NCBI GenBank assembly: GCA_905181865.1 | Contig: CAJIZG010000002.1 | Coordinates: 1 to 64,000, forward strand | Reading direction: 5' to 3' | DNA length: 64,000 bases | Origin: Urechidicola croceus | GTDB lineage: Bacteria > Bacteroidota > Bacteroidia > Flavobacteriales > Flavobacteriaceae | Shown here: positions 20,432-29,058 of the stretch, piece by piece | Layout: every line of letters begins with the position of its first letter | How positions within the stretch are numbered: the first letter of the stretch is position 1 | The notes under the pieces: model-generated | The model's input: the letters and a program-made list of their open reading frames with translations, nothing else | The model's database searches: none | What the model was told of the DNA's origin: nothing | Program-made: the position numbers and the translations under genes

Positions 20432-20749
20432 TTATTCTGTGCTTATATTCGTTTGTGCAGCTATTTTAAGAATAAACAAGTCTCGTTTTATTTTATTACA
20501 GCTGCTAAGTTCTACATAACTTTTGCCACTTTCAGGAAACGTATGGATCGCTAAATGACTTTCACCTAAAAGCCAAAAGCAGGTATAGCCTTGTGCTGTA
20601 AAATGGTGCTCATTAAAAAGCACAATGGTAAAGTCAGCGTTTTGTAATGCACGCTCAAAAGTATTTCGCAGCACTTCTGGTTCCGTGCAAACAGTCCAAA
20701 ATTTATGACTGTATATGTGTGCTTCTGTATGTTTATACATTGTGCTCAT
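20432..20749 (-). CDS. speD: S-adenosylmethionine decarboxylase proenzyme-like (SpeD)
   Basis: LLGESHLAIHTFPESGKSYVELSSCN matches the ESH autocleavage site of bacterial SpeD; start placed at MSTMYKH just after the upstream gene's stop. Confidence 0.85.
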   Translation of the reverse strand: MSTMYKHTEAHIYSHKFWTVCTEPEVLRNTFERALQNADFTIVLFNEHHFTAQGYTCFWLLGESHLAIHTFPESGKSYVELSSCNKIKRDLFILKIAAQTNISTE

Positions 20750-20751
20750 AG

Positions 20752-22308
20752 TTAATATAAATCCCAATTTCCGTCTAAATAATACTGGTAAAGAACAGGG
20801 TTGTGAATTTTGTTTATTTCAAGGCTATCGGTTGGTTTATAGAACTCTTTTCCAAAGGAGGTCATCAATTGCATTGCCTCCGTATTGATCCATTTGGTTT
20901 CAATGTTTTTGAAGTCGATCTTTTGTAATTTATCTTTTAGCTGCGGTGCATTTATATCCTTGCTTTTGGTGCCAATAATCCATCCCCATTCGCCCATAGA
21001 TAATACTTGGTTGTGAAGCTTTACTGTTTTGAAACCGGCAGATTGTATGGTCTTATTGATGCAATTATAGGCTTTAGTTGCGAAGTATGGGCTTCCTGCT
21101 TGCGTAATAATCAATCCATTAGGTCTTAATTTTCTCTTACAAAGAGAATAGAATTCGTGGGAATAAAGTCTACCTAACTCAATGCTTCTAGGATCGGGCA
21201 AATCTGCAATTATGATGTCATAAAAATCACTGTTATTCTGCTCGAGGTGAATGTATGCATCTTTATTAAAAATTTCTAGTTTGTTGCTGCGCATACTCCC
21301 TTTGTTGATGTCAATTAAAACAGGATGGTTGCGTCCTAAATCTGTCATTTTAGGATCTAAGTCTACCATGTCTATTTTTTCAACACTGGGGTACTTTAAG
21401 AGTTCTCTTACGCCACAGCCGTCGCCACCACCAAGAATTAGTATGCGTTGTGGTTTTGGATGCAACTGCATTATTGGATGCACCAGCGGTTCGTGATACA
21501 TTTTCTCATCAATAGAGCAAAATTGCAAGTTTCCGTTCAAGTAAAGCCAGTGTTCGTCTTTCCATTCGGTCAATACAATTTTTTGATATTCTGTTTGTTC
21601 CGAATAGACAACTTTATCCTTATATTTCTTTTGTTCTCCCCATTGAATAATTGGTTCTGTAAAAGAGATACCCGTAATTAAAATGGCAAAAACAACTAAC
21701 AAAATAGTTTGTAATCGAACGGTACTGCGTTTATTGATTTTATCTTTAAAGCGATAAAATACAATTAAGGCTACTAAAAAGTTAATAATACCTAATACAA
21801 AGGGCGTGTAGGCCAAGCCTAACATGGGTAATCCAATAAAAGCGAAAAAGATGCCGCCAATAAGGCTGCCGTAATAATCTTTTTCTAAAATAGAAGAAAT
21901 ATTACTTTTCAGATCTTCGTATTCCTTATTTATCCTGACTACTAAGGGGATTTCGAGCCCTATTAACAATCCAATAAGCATGCTTAAAGAATAAATGACA
22001 ATTCCGTAGTATTCACTTATAGACGCTAAGGTATATACTAATACGGAAGAAAAGGCAACAATTAGAGAAAGTGAGGTTTCTAAAATTAGAAAATTTTGAA
22101 TTAAATTTTTTGTAATTAATTTACTCAATCTACTTCCTAATCCCATGCAAAATAGCATCAAGGAAACAATCATAGTCCATTGAAAAATTGAATTTCCAAT
22201 AAAATAGGTTGCTAATGTAGATAAGGTATATTCAGCCACAATTCCTGCAAAGCCTGTGGCAAAAATAGCTGATTTTAAAATAAATGAATTTCTTTTTAAA
22301 TACTCCAT
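20752..22308 (-). CDS. Polytopic membrane protein with C-terminal spermidine synthase domain
   Basis: Multiple N-terminal hydrophobic segments (AGIVAEYTLSTLATYFIGNSIFQWTMIVSLMLFCMGLGSRLS); ILILGGGDGCGVRELLKYPSVEKIDMVDLDPKM; IIADLPDPRSIELGRLYSHEFY. Confidence 0.93.
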   Translation of the reverse strand: MEYLKRNSFILKSAIFATGFAGIVAEYTLSTLATYFIGNSIFQWTMIVSLMLFCMGLGSRLSKLITKNLIQNFLILETSLSLIVAFSSVLVYTLASISEYYGIVIYSLSMLIGLLIGLEIPLVVRINKEYEDLKSNISSILEKDYYGSLIGGIFFAFIGLPMLGLAYTPFVLGIINFLVALIVFYRFKDKINKRSTVRLQTILLVVFAILITGISFTEPIIQWGEQKKYKDKVVYSEQTEYQKIVLTEWKDEHWLYLNGNLQFCSIDEKMYHEPLVHPIMQLHPKPQRILILGGGDGCGVRELLKYPSVEKIDMVDLDPKMTDLGRNHPVLIDINKGSMRSNKLEIFNKDAYIHLEQNNSDFYDIIIADLPDPRSIELGRLYSHEFYSLCKRKLRPNGLIITQAGSPYFATKAYNCINKTIQSAGFKTVKLHNQVLSMGEWGWIIGTKSKDINAPQLKDKLQKIDFKNIETKWINTEAMQLMTSFGKEFYKPTDSLEINKIHNPVLYQYYLDGNWDLY

Positions 22309-23165
22309 GTAATCAAAATTGCAGAAGCAATGTAGGCAAAAGCCTCGATCAATCCAGCACCAATATTTGGTTTCTCTTGGTTGACAATTTCATCTGTAAG
22401 TTTTCTTCCTGGCAATAATATTTTATCTGCAAAAAGGCGTATTATAGGCAGTAATATACAGCCTAATACCGTTTGTAGGCTGATGTCTACAAGTGTAGTA
22501 GTCCAGTTTACAAAAGGGTCTAAAATGGCATTCATCGTAATAATACCGATGGCGAGTACTGCGCCTGAAAAACTAATTCCGGCTGCTACATTGTCATTTT
22601 CTATCTCTGTATGAATATCATAACTCATCCAAGAAGTAAAGATTTTAGAAGCGATAATAAGCACGAAATTTCCGATGATCCAATAGATCAAGAAAGTTGT
22701 TATCCCATTTAAAAGTGTTTCGGATTCACCGATTAAAGCACCATATAAAATAAGACCATTTGTAATATAGATGGCAGCTTCTATGATACCTGATCCTTCA
22801 TTTTTATCTGTAATAATTTCTTTTTTTAAATCGAATTTTGTTAGAATTAGCTTATTGCTAATCCATGCTGCGATGAGCAGTAAGGCAATCCCAAGGATTC
22901 CATACACGAAAATAAGTAATATATCTGTGGCAAAATCGTAACTTTCCCCCACAATTGTGCCTCCAATAACAATGATTAAAGCGGTAAAGTATCCAACATA
23001 AGAAAGGATGAATGCAAAATTATCTTTATCAACTAACTCCTGTTGAATATTGATCTTTGGATGCAGTAGTTTATAGGCAATTTTTCCAATAATAAAAATA
23101 ATCAAGCCACTTACGGTATATCCTAGAGAATGAGATAAATCTATAATATTTATATATTTTTCCAT
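22296..23165 (-). CDS. Membrane protein with two DUF350-like repeats
   Basis: Two similar TM blocks: GYFTALIIVIGGTIVGES... and GAVLAIGIITMNAILDP...; same arrangement as YjfL-type proteins. Confidence 0.75.
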   Translation of the reverse strand: MEKYINIIDLSHSLGYTVSGLIIFIIGKIAYKLLHPKINIQQELVDKDNFAFILSYVGYFTALIIVIGGTIVGESYDFATDILLIFVYGILGIALLLIAAWISNKLILTKFDLKKEIITDKNEGSGIIEAAIYITNGLILYGALIGESETLLNGITTFLIYWIIGNFVLIIASKIFTSWMSYDIHTEIENDNVAAGISFSGAVLAIGIITMNAILDPFVNWTTTLVDISLQTVLGCILLPIIRLFADKILLPGRKLTDEIVNQEKPNIGAGLIEAFAYIASAILITWSI

Positions 23166-23188
23166 ATTTTATGAGTGTTTACTGTATG

Positions 23189-23986
23189 TTATTTGCCAAA
23201 TCCTCCACTGCGTGAGCGAGAAGAGCCTGAGTTACTGTATCTATTGCTATTTCTTGAAGTTTGTCCTGAATTGCTATAGCTTCTGCTGCTCTGATACCCT
23301 CTAGATTTTAATGCGGAAGAACTTCTTTTCACATTACTTCTTACGTTGTTTTTAAAGGTTTGTGATTTCGAATTCCAGCTAGCATTCGTATTTTTATATG
23401 TAGAAGTCCCAAAGTTATTAGTCCTTCCATAATAATTGCTTCTTCCGTAGTGGTTTGTTCTATAGTAGTTGTAATCATTTCTATAGTATCGATGGCTAGA
23501 ACCATAGAAAAGAGAACTCATAAAACGATACTGAACGTAGTACACCCAAAAAGAAGAACCGTTACTTTGTTGCTGCCAATTACCGTACTTTGAGTTTCCA
23601 ACGTGACTATTATAACCAGCGGGCATAGATTTTTTATCAAGAACACCATTTTTCTTTGACAAAACGGTCATTCCTAGATCTTTTTGATACTCTTCAAAAG
23701 TAATTGCAGAAACTTCTTCCCAGTCGGTCAGTTTTACGGTGAAATCATCTTCTAAAGATGTAGTTGTGTTTACTTTTTCTTCAAGGATGATTTTATATTT
23801 ATGTAAATATTTGTTGGTGTCTTTATTAAAATCCATGTCTTTAAGAATAACACTGTAATTTTGTGTATTCACATAGGTAGTAACGATCTTATCTAAGGGA
23901 GTCTTTATGTATTTTTTAGGCGCTTCTCTGCAAGAGTTCAGCAGCAGGAGTACACTTAAAATAATGAGTGTTTTGTATATTTTCAT
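23189..23986 (-). CDS. Lipoprotein with Tyr/Asn/Ser/Arg/Gly-rich low-complexity C terminus
   Basis: LLLLNSCREAPKKY lipobox; tail SSHRYYRNDYNYYRTNHYGRSNYYGRTNNFG...SNRYSNSGSSRSRSGGFGK. Confidence 0.75.
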   Translation of the reverse strand: MKIYKTLIILSVLLLLNSCREAPKKYIKTPLDKIVTTYVNTQNYSVILKDMDFNKDTNKYLHKYKIILEEKVNTTTSLEDDFTVKLTDWEEVSAITFEEYQKDLGMTVLSKKNGVLDKKSMPAGYNSHVGNSKYGNWQQQSNGSSFWVYYVQYRFMSSLFYGSSHRYYRNDYNYYRTNHYGRSNYYGRTNNFGTSTYKNTNASWNSKSQTFKNNVRSNVKRSSSALKSRGYQSSRSYSNSGQTSRNSNRYSNSGSSRSRSGGFGK

Positions 23987-24023
23987 AACTATGAATTTAA
24001 GACCAAATTTAAAGTTTTTAAGA

Positions 24024-24575
24024 CTAATAATCGTCTCCTTTAGGTAAAATATTAGAAATAGCAAGTGCATCAATAATAATTCCCTGAGTCACTTCGAACT
24101 CTTCTTCTCCGTATTGCTCGATACAGAGTGTTTTTTCTTCCTCTTCATCTAGATAATCATAGGAAATCAACTCTTCCCAGTTATCGGCATCTATTTCTTT
24201 ACAATAGCCCGGCGATTTTTCATCCAAGTAATATTTTACGCCTTCATATTTTATTTTTTTAGGAGGTTTTTGATGCGCATCCATATAGTCACAGGTTACT
24301 TCACCAAGTTTTCTTAGTTTTACCTTTTCAGATAAAGTTACAACCAAGCCACCGTCATCTTCAATGTTTAAAAATTTTTCAGTTGCACCATTTTTGATAA
24401 CAAATTCTCTGGTAAAATAATTCTCTCCCCAATCATACTCGAACAATGCCGAAACGGTCCATGTTTCAATTGCATATTCAAAAATATATCCTTTACCTAA
24501 ATCTCTAATGGTAATATTAGTGGGGTCGAAGTGTCTTTCCTTTTCCTTTTTTTTAAAAATATCAAATATGCCCAT
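24024..24575 (-). CDS. DUF4178-like / YjfK-like protein
   Basis: ITIRDLGKGYIFEYAIETWTVSALFEYDWGENYFTREFVIKNGATEKFLNIED; position within PspA operon. Confidence 0.6.
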   Translation of the reverse strand: MGIFDIFKKKEKERHFDPTNITIRDLGKGYIFEYAIETWTVSALFEYDWGENYFTREFVIKNGATEKFLNIEDDGGLVVTLSEKVKLRKLGEVTCDYMDAHQKPPKKIKYEGVKYYLDEKSPGYCKEIDADNWEELISYDYLDEEEEKTLCIEQYGEEEFEVTQGIIIDALAISNILPKGDDY

Positions 24576-24710
24576 GTGTGGTTTTATCTTTTTGTTTGTT
24601 GAAAAATATTCTTACTGAATTCGTTGCCTTGACTTTTACGTAATAGGAAAGCGCTACTTTGATAAAAGAAGCGCTTTTTACTATTGAAAGGATGCTGGGA
24701 TGCACACGAA

Positions 24711-25409
24711 TTACATGCCCATTTGTTTTTTAAGTGCGTCAAGATCATTTTCTGCACTTGCTGAGGTATTGTCTAAAACGCGGTCAAGCTCATCATCAAC
24801 ACTTTTTGATTCGTTGGCAATATCTCCATAAGCGTCTGCTAAAGCTTCTTCTTCACTCACTTTTTCTCTCATTTTTTCTAGCATATTAACAGTGCTAGAG
24901 CTATCAATTGCTGCCATTTGCTTGTTCAAGTTCTTAGTAGCATTAGACACTTTTACACGCGCTTTTAGGGTTTTTAGTTCATTTTCCCATTTACCAACAT
25001 TATTCTTTAAACTGTTTACATTGGTTTCCAATTGAGAAACCGATTTAGAGAATTTTTCTATTTCAATACCGCAACGTTTTGAGTGCTCTGTATTTTCTTC
25101 TTTCTTTACCAAAGCCTCTCTTGCTAAGCGATCTCCATCTTCAGCAGAGATACTTTCTTTTTGGGTTTTTTGTAAGATAAGCATCGCCTTGTTTTGGTAG
25201 TCTTTTGCTTTGTTGTCAAACTGAGTTTTATCATTTTGTGAACGGATCAACATAGCTTTCACTTGCGCAAGCCCCTCTAATGCATTTGTCAAGTCATTTT
25301 TCATGTCTCTTATGCCTTGTTCGGTCATCTTTATTGGGTCTTCCATTTTATCGATTGCAGAATGCGCTTCAGATTTCCCCACGTTAAATAATCTTCTAAA
25401 TATACTCAT
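24711..25409 (-). CDS. PspA/IM30 family protein (ESCRT-III-like)
   Basis: SIFRRLFNVGKSEAHSAIDKMEDPIKMTEQGIRDMKNDLTNALEGLAQVKAMLIRSQND, long coiled coil. Confidence 0.93.
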   Translation of the reverse strand: MSIFRRLFNVGKSEAHSAIDKMEDPIKMTEQGIRDMKNDLTNALEGLAQVKAMLIRSQNDKTQFDNKAKDYQNKAMLILQKTQKESISAEDGDRLAREALVKKEENTEHSKRCGIEIEKFSKSVSQLETNVNSLKNNVGKWENELKTLKARVKVSNATKNLNKQMAAIDSSSTVNMLEKMREKVSEEEALADAYGDIANESKSVDDELDRVLDNTSASAENDLDALKKQMGM

Positions 25410-25432
25410 GATGTTTTGTTTTTGTTTTATTG

Positions 25433-25828
25433 TTATGATTTTGAAAATTGGATAATATTTTCAGAATACTCACTTAGTAATAAACTTAAAGAATTTATAG
25501 ATCCCTCTAGCTCGTTTAAATCAATGTTTTCCATTTGTAAAGTATCTCTAAAGATTACTTTTTCTCCAGATTCGTCTAGTACAAAAGCACCGTGAACAAT
25601 GTCTCTATTTTTTTGTAATAGCTGCTGAAGGATGGCTTTATTGGGATTTGAAATTTTAAAAATATATTGCTCCATAATTAAAATGGGACTTGCAATTCCT
25701 AATATTAAATTATTGATACCCTTGTCATGATCCTGAATTATGAGCACGCCTTCTTCTTCGTCTTCGTGCGTGATGTTATAGTTTAATTCAATCAGGTAAT
25801 TTTTAATAGTTTTAAATTGTTCTCTCAT
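25433..25828 (-). CDS. Small YjfI/YbjN-like (secretion-chaperone fold) protein
   Basis: 131 aa, KTIKNYLIELNYNITHEDEEEGVLIIQDHDKGINNLILGIASPILIMEQYIF; first gene of the operon upstream of PspA, as for yjfI in the yjfIJKLM arrangement. Confidence 0.55.
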   Translation of the reverse strand: MREQFKTIKNYLIELNYNITHEDEEEGVLIIQDHDKGINNLILGIASPILIMEQYIFKISNPNKAILQQLLQKNRDIVHGAFVLDESGEKVIFRDTLQMENIDLNELEGSINSLSLLLSEYSENIIQFSKS

Positions 25829-25907
25829 GTATTTTTATTTTTTATTCTGAAATATTTTTAGCGAATAGACGGTGTTTTTTTTTCTTTTTACGATGTTGAC
25901 ACTTCAA

Positions 25908-25929
25908 ATATAGTTAATATTTACTATAT
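25908..25929. promoter_or_regulatory. Perfect 7+7 inverted repeat between divergent XRE regulator and PspA operon; candidate operator
   Basis: ATATAGT-TAATATTT-ACTATAT. Confidence 0.55.
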
Positions 25930-25950
25930 TGCAAATAAAATTAGCAAATT

Positions 25951-26694
25951 ATGTCTTTTTTTGGGAAAAATATTAAAAAAATAAGAGCAATTAAAGGGCT
26001 TAGTCAGCAGGCTTTTGCAGAGCTTTTTTCTCTAAAAAGAGCAACATTAGGGGCCTATGAGGAGGGTAGGAGTGAGCCAAAGATTGACACCATTATAAAG
26101 GTTGCTAATTATTTTAGCATCTCTATTGATGATTTCTTGACAAAAGAGGTTACTGTAAACCAATTGTTGCGTTTTAATGGAGGAATAACAACAGATATAA
26201 ATCAAATAGTGAAGGCGTCTTTCAAAGAGATTCCTTTTGTAAATTCATTGAATAGCAAACTATTTGCAGATAATTTTAAGATGTCTCAGAGTTACAGTTC
26301 ATTACCAACAATTAGAGTTCCTATGGAAGGGAATTTAGATTTTTTAGCTTTTATGGTAAAGGATTTATTTATGGTGTCTGATGAAGAAGGTTTGTTTCCT
26401 AACGATGTGGTTATAGGAGAAAGTAGAGCTTCTGATGCTCTTGTTGAGGGTGATGTTGTAATTGCTTTGGTTGATGATGCCTTGTTGATTAGAAGGTATG
26501 CTGTTTCTAATACAGGGTGTGAATTGTTAAAAGACCATACTCATATTCCATCAATTCACATTCCGTTTGAGGCTGCTACTCATTTCTGGAAAGTATCTTT
26601 TGTGTTTTTAAAACGATATCCGAAATTTACATCAAAGCTAGCCGTCAAAATAAATGAACTAGATACAAAGTTAACGCAGCTCCTGTCAAAATAG
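25951..26694 (+). CDS. XRE-family HTH regulator with C-terminal S24/LexA-like domain
   Basis: NIKKIRAIKGLSQQAFAELFSLKRATLGAYEEGRSEPKIDTIIKVANYFSISIDDFL; C-term GLFPNDVVIGESRASDALVEGDVVIALVDDALLIRRY resembles the S24 fold. Confidence 0.88.
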   Translation: MSFFGKNIKKIRAIKGLSQQAFAELFSLKRATLGAYEEGRSEPKIDTIIKVANYFSISIDDFLTKEVTVNQLLRFNGGITTDINQIVKASFKEIPFVNSLNSKLFADNFKMSQSYSSLPTIRVPMEGNLDFLAFMVKDLFMVSDEEGLFPNDVVIGESRASDALVEGDVVIALVDDALLIRRYAVSNTGCELLKDHTHIPSIHIPFEAATHFWKVSFVFLKRYPKFTSKLAVKINELDTKLTQLLSK

Positions 26695-26916
26695 CTTTTA
26701 TAAAGGATTTTTTAGGAGTATTAATCTCGTTTGAAATTCTCGTAAGAAGCATGCTGAGACCAATTCACACTCAAAAAAAAGCTGTAAATATCATTACTTT
26801 AAATAAGGATGTTGTTATTTATAAGTAGTTGCTGTTCCTTTAGTTTTTTAATTTTTTACATTTTAAAAGTGATGCTCTTTTTGTGAAGTGCTTCAGAAAT
26901 GAAATTACCCCGATCA

Positions 26917-27060
26917 CCCCTCTCTGTCTAAACTTCTGTATTGTATTGCTTCTCCAATATGATCTGGAGAAATAGCTGTTTTATTTGCCAAGTCTGCAAT
27001 TGTCCTAGAAACTTTTAAAAGTCTATTATAGGCCCTTACAGATAGATTCAGTTTTTCTCC
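26917..27060 (-). pseudogene. C-terminal fragment of a ComM/YifB Mg-chelatase-like ATPase
   Basis: Reverse strand reads [48 protein letters not shown], without the rest of the gene. Confidence 0.85.
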
Positions 27061-27099
27061 ACCCCCCAAAGCCTTATAAGGAGTTCGAAGCCCTTAAAT

Positions 27100-27320
27100 G
27101 GTATGCATAAAAAACTTTCTGAATGGGTTTGTGTAGACTTTGATAATGGTAAAGGTAGTCGTTTATCTGTTCAGTGCTCAAATGCTCTAGGCAGCGTAGA
27201 TAATTTCTTAAGGTACTGATTTATGTGCTGTTGATGGTCAAACTTCTTTCTAATGTAAGGGATAGTGCTTTAAATTCGAGTACTTGGTCTACGACCGTTT
27301 CTAAAATCGTTTTTGCTTTT
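27100..27320 (-). pseudogene. Decayed tyrosine recombinase/integrase N-terminal fragment
   Basis: Reverse strand reads TVVDQVLEFKALSLTLERSLTINST* then LRNYLRCLEHLSTEQINDYLYHYQSLHKPIQKVFYAY, similar to phage-integrase SAM-like N-terminal domains. Confidence 0.45.
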
Positions 27321-27586
27321 TTTTAAATACATAATAGTAAGGTTTTTGTGAAGTCATCAAGTTAATGTATTTTTATCAGGAACTAAAAGGCTTCCGAGGA
27401 ACGAGGATTAGCTCAACACTGTATATAAAAAATAGCGGTTTAAGCGCTTAAACGAAGTTAAATAATAAAATTAAGATCAATTATAAAACGAAAAGGTAGT
27501 ACGTGAAAACCCGCTACTTTTCATATAAATAACTAAGTATAAAATTACAAAAGCAACTCTTTTAATTTATATAAAAGCACTCAAAC

Positions 27587-28837
27587 ATGAACTCGAAGAG
27601 CACTCTCAAATTTATACTCTTTTTAAGTATCCTTTTTTCTTTCAATAGCAATGCTCAGATTAAAGATCTGAAAGAATGGATACATACTCCCGATAATGAA
27701 AGATCTTCCATAGAAGAACTACCGTTTTCAACAAAAAACTTGTCTAAAAAAGAAGCCAATGAAGCGATACAATTTCTTGCCAGAGACAAACAAAATGTAA
27801 TGTTGAAAAATTACGAAGACCAATGGAAAGCACGTGAATTGAAATTCGAGAAATTTAAAATGCCATTTTACTACCAAACTTTTGGAGAGCAGCCTTCAAC
27901 TGGGCGTAGTTTAATTATTTCATTGCACGGAGGTGGAGGAGCGCCTGCCAGCGTAAATGATCAACAATATAAAAATCAACAACATTTGTATGATGCTACT
28001 ATGAAAAACCTAGAAGGTATTTATTTAGCAGCTAGAGCTCCTACAGATTCTTGGGATTTATGGCACCAAAGTCATATCGATAATTTTTTAAATATCATCA
28101 TTCAAATGGCGGTAATTAAAGAAAATGTCAACCCAAATAAAGTTTATATCATTGGTTACTCGGCAGGAGGTGACGGGTTGTACCAACTTGCCCCGCGAAT
28201 GGCAGATAGATGGGCAGCGACGTCTATGATGGCTGGACATCCTGGAGATGCTTCTGCACAAAACTTAAGAAATACTCCTTTTGGAATACATGTTGGAAGT
28301 TTAGACGAAGCATACAACAGAAATAACTTGGCTAAAAAATGGAAAACAGATCTTGATAAACTAGAAGCTGAAAACCCTGGATATTACAAACATGATGTTC
28401 ACACACCCAACACAGGGCATTGGATGAAATTAAAAGATGCGATTGCACTGCCTTGGATGCAACAATTCAAGCGAAATCCAGTTCCTAATAAAATAACTTG
28501 GCAACAAGATGACAGATATCATTCAAGTTTTTCTTGGCTTCAAACGCCAAAAAAACTAATTAAAAAATTAGGAAAAATTGAAGCTGTATACAATACAAAA
28601 TCTAACGAAATTAATATTCTTGATAATTATAGCAGTATCATTCAATTGTCTATGAATGACACTATGTTGAACTTGAACAAACCTGTAACAATCAAATACC
28701 AAGGGGAAAAAATTTACAAAGGAAAATTGAAAAGATCGATTTTAAATATTTACAATACACTTAAAGACAAAGGAGATATAAATCTTGCTTTTCCAACCGT
28801 AATATCTGTTGTAAACAATCAAAGTATAAAAGAATAA
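27587..28837 (+). CDS. Secreted alpha/beta-hydrolase (esterase/depolymerase-like)
   Basis: Signal peptide; SLIISLHGGGGAPASVNDQQY-type oxyanion region; VYIIGYSAGGDGLYQLAPRMADRWAATSMMAGH. Confidence 0.85.
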   Translation: MNSKSTLKFILFLSILFSFNSNAQIKDLKEWIHTPDNERSSIEELPFSTKNLSKKEANEAIQFLARDKQNVMLKNYEDQWKARELKFEKFKMPFYYQTFGEQPSTGRSLIISLHGGGGAPASVNDQQYKNQQHLYDATMKNLEGIYLAARAPTDSWDLWHQSHIDNFLNIIIQMAVIKENVNPNKVYIIGYSAGGDGLYQLAPRMADRWAATSMMAGHPGDASAQNLRNTPFGIHVGSLDEAYNRNNLAKKWKTDLDKLEAENPGYYKHDVHTPNTGHWMKLKDAIALPWMQQFKRNPVPNKITWQQDDRYHSSFSWLQTPKKLIKKLGKIEAVYNTKSNEINILDNYSSIIQLSMNDTMLNLNKPVTIKYQGEKIYKGKLKRSILNIYNTLKDKGDINLAFPTVISVVNNQSIKE

Positions 28838-29058
28838 ACAGATACAAATACTATTTTCTGGGAGGAGTTCGCATGAAGCAACTAATTTAGCCCTACTGCG
28901 GAAGCATTTGATATTTGGAGTAGCTACCTTATACTAGTACATAAAAGTTAAGACAGTTTTAAATAAAAAATAACAGACCATTATGAAATGAGTAAAGGGA
29001 AATTACACTAACGAATTTAAGCAAGCAGCAGGAGGAAGAAGTACAAATGATGAATTGA

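Noticed and set aside
19642-26694. PspA cluster as a phage-defence system
   Set aside because: No nuclease, NTPase effector or other defence-specific domain is visible; envelope stress/membrane modification is the more economical reading, so defence is not claimed.
28980-29058. Possible transposase OrfA start (VKGNYTNEFKQAA) before the first CE15-like gene
   Set aside because: Only about 13 residues of similarity with a stop after codon 2; too short to call.
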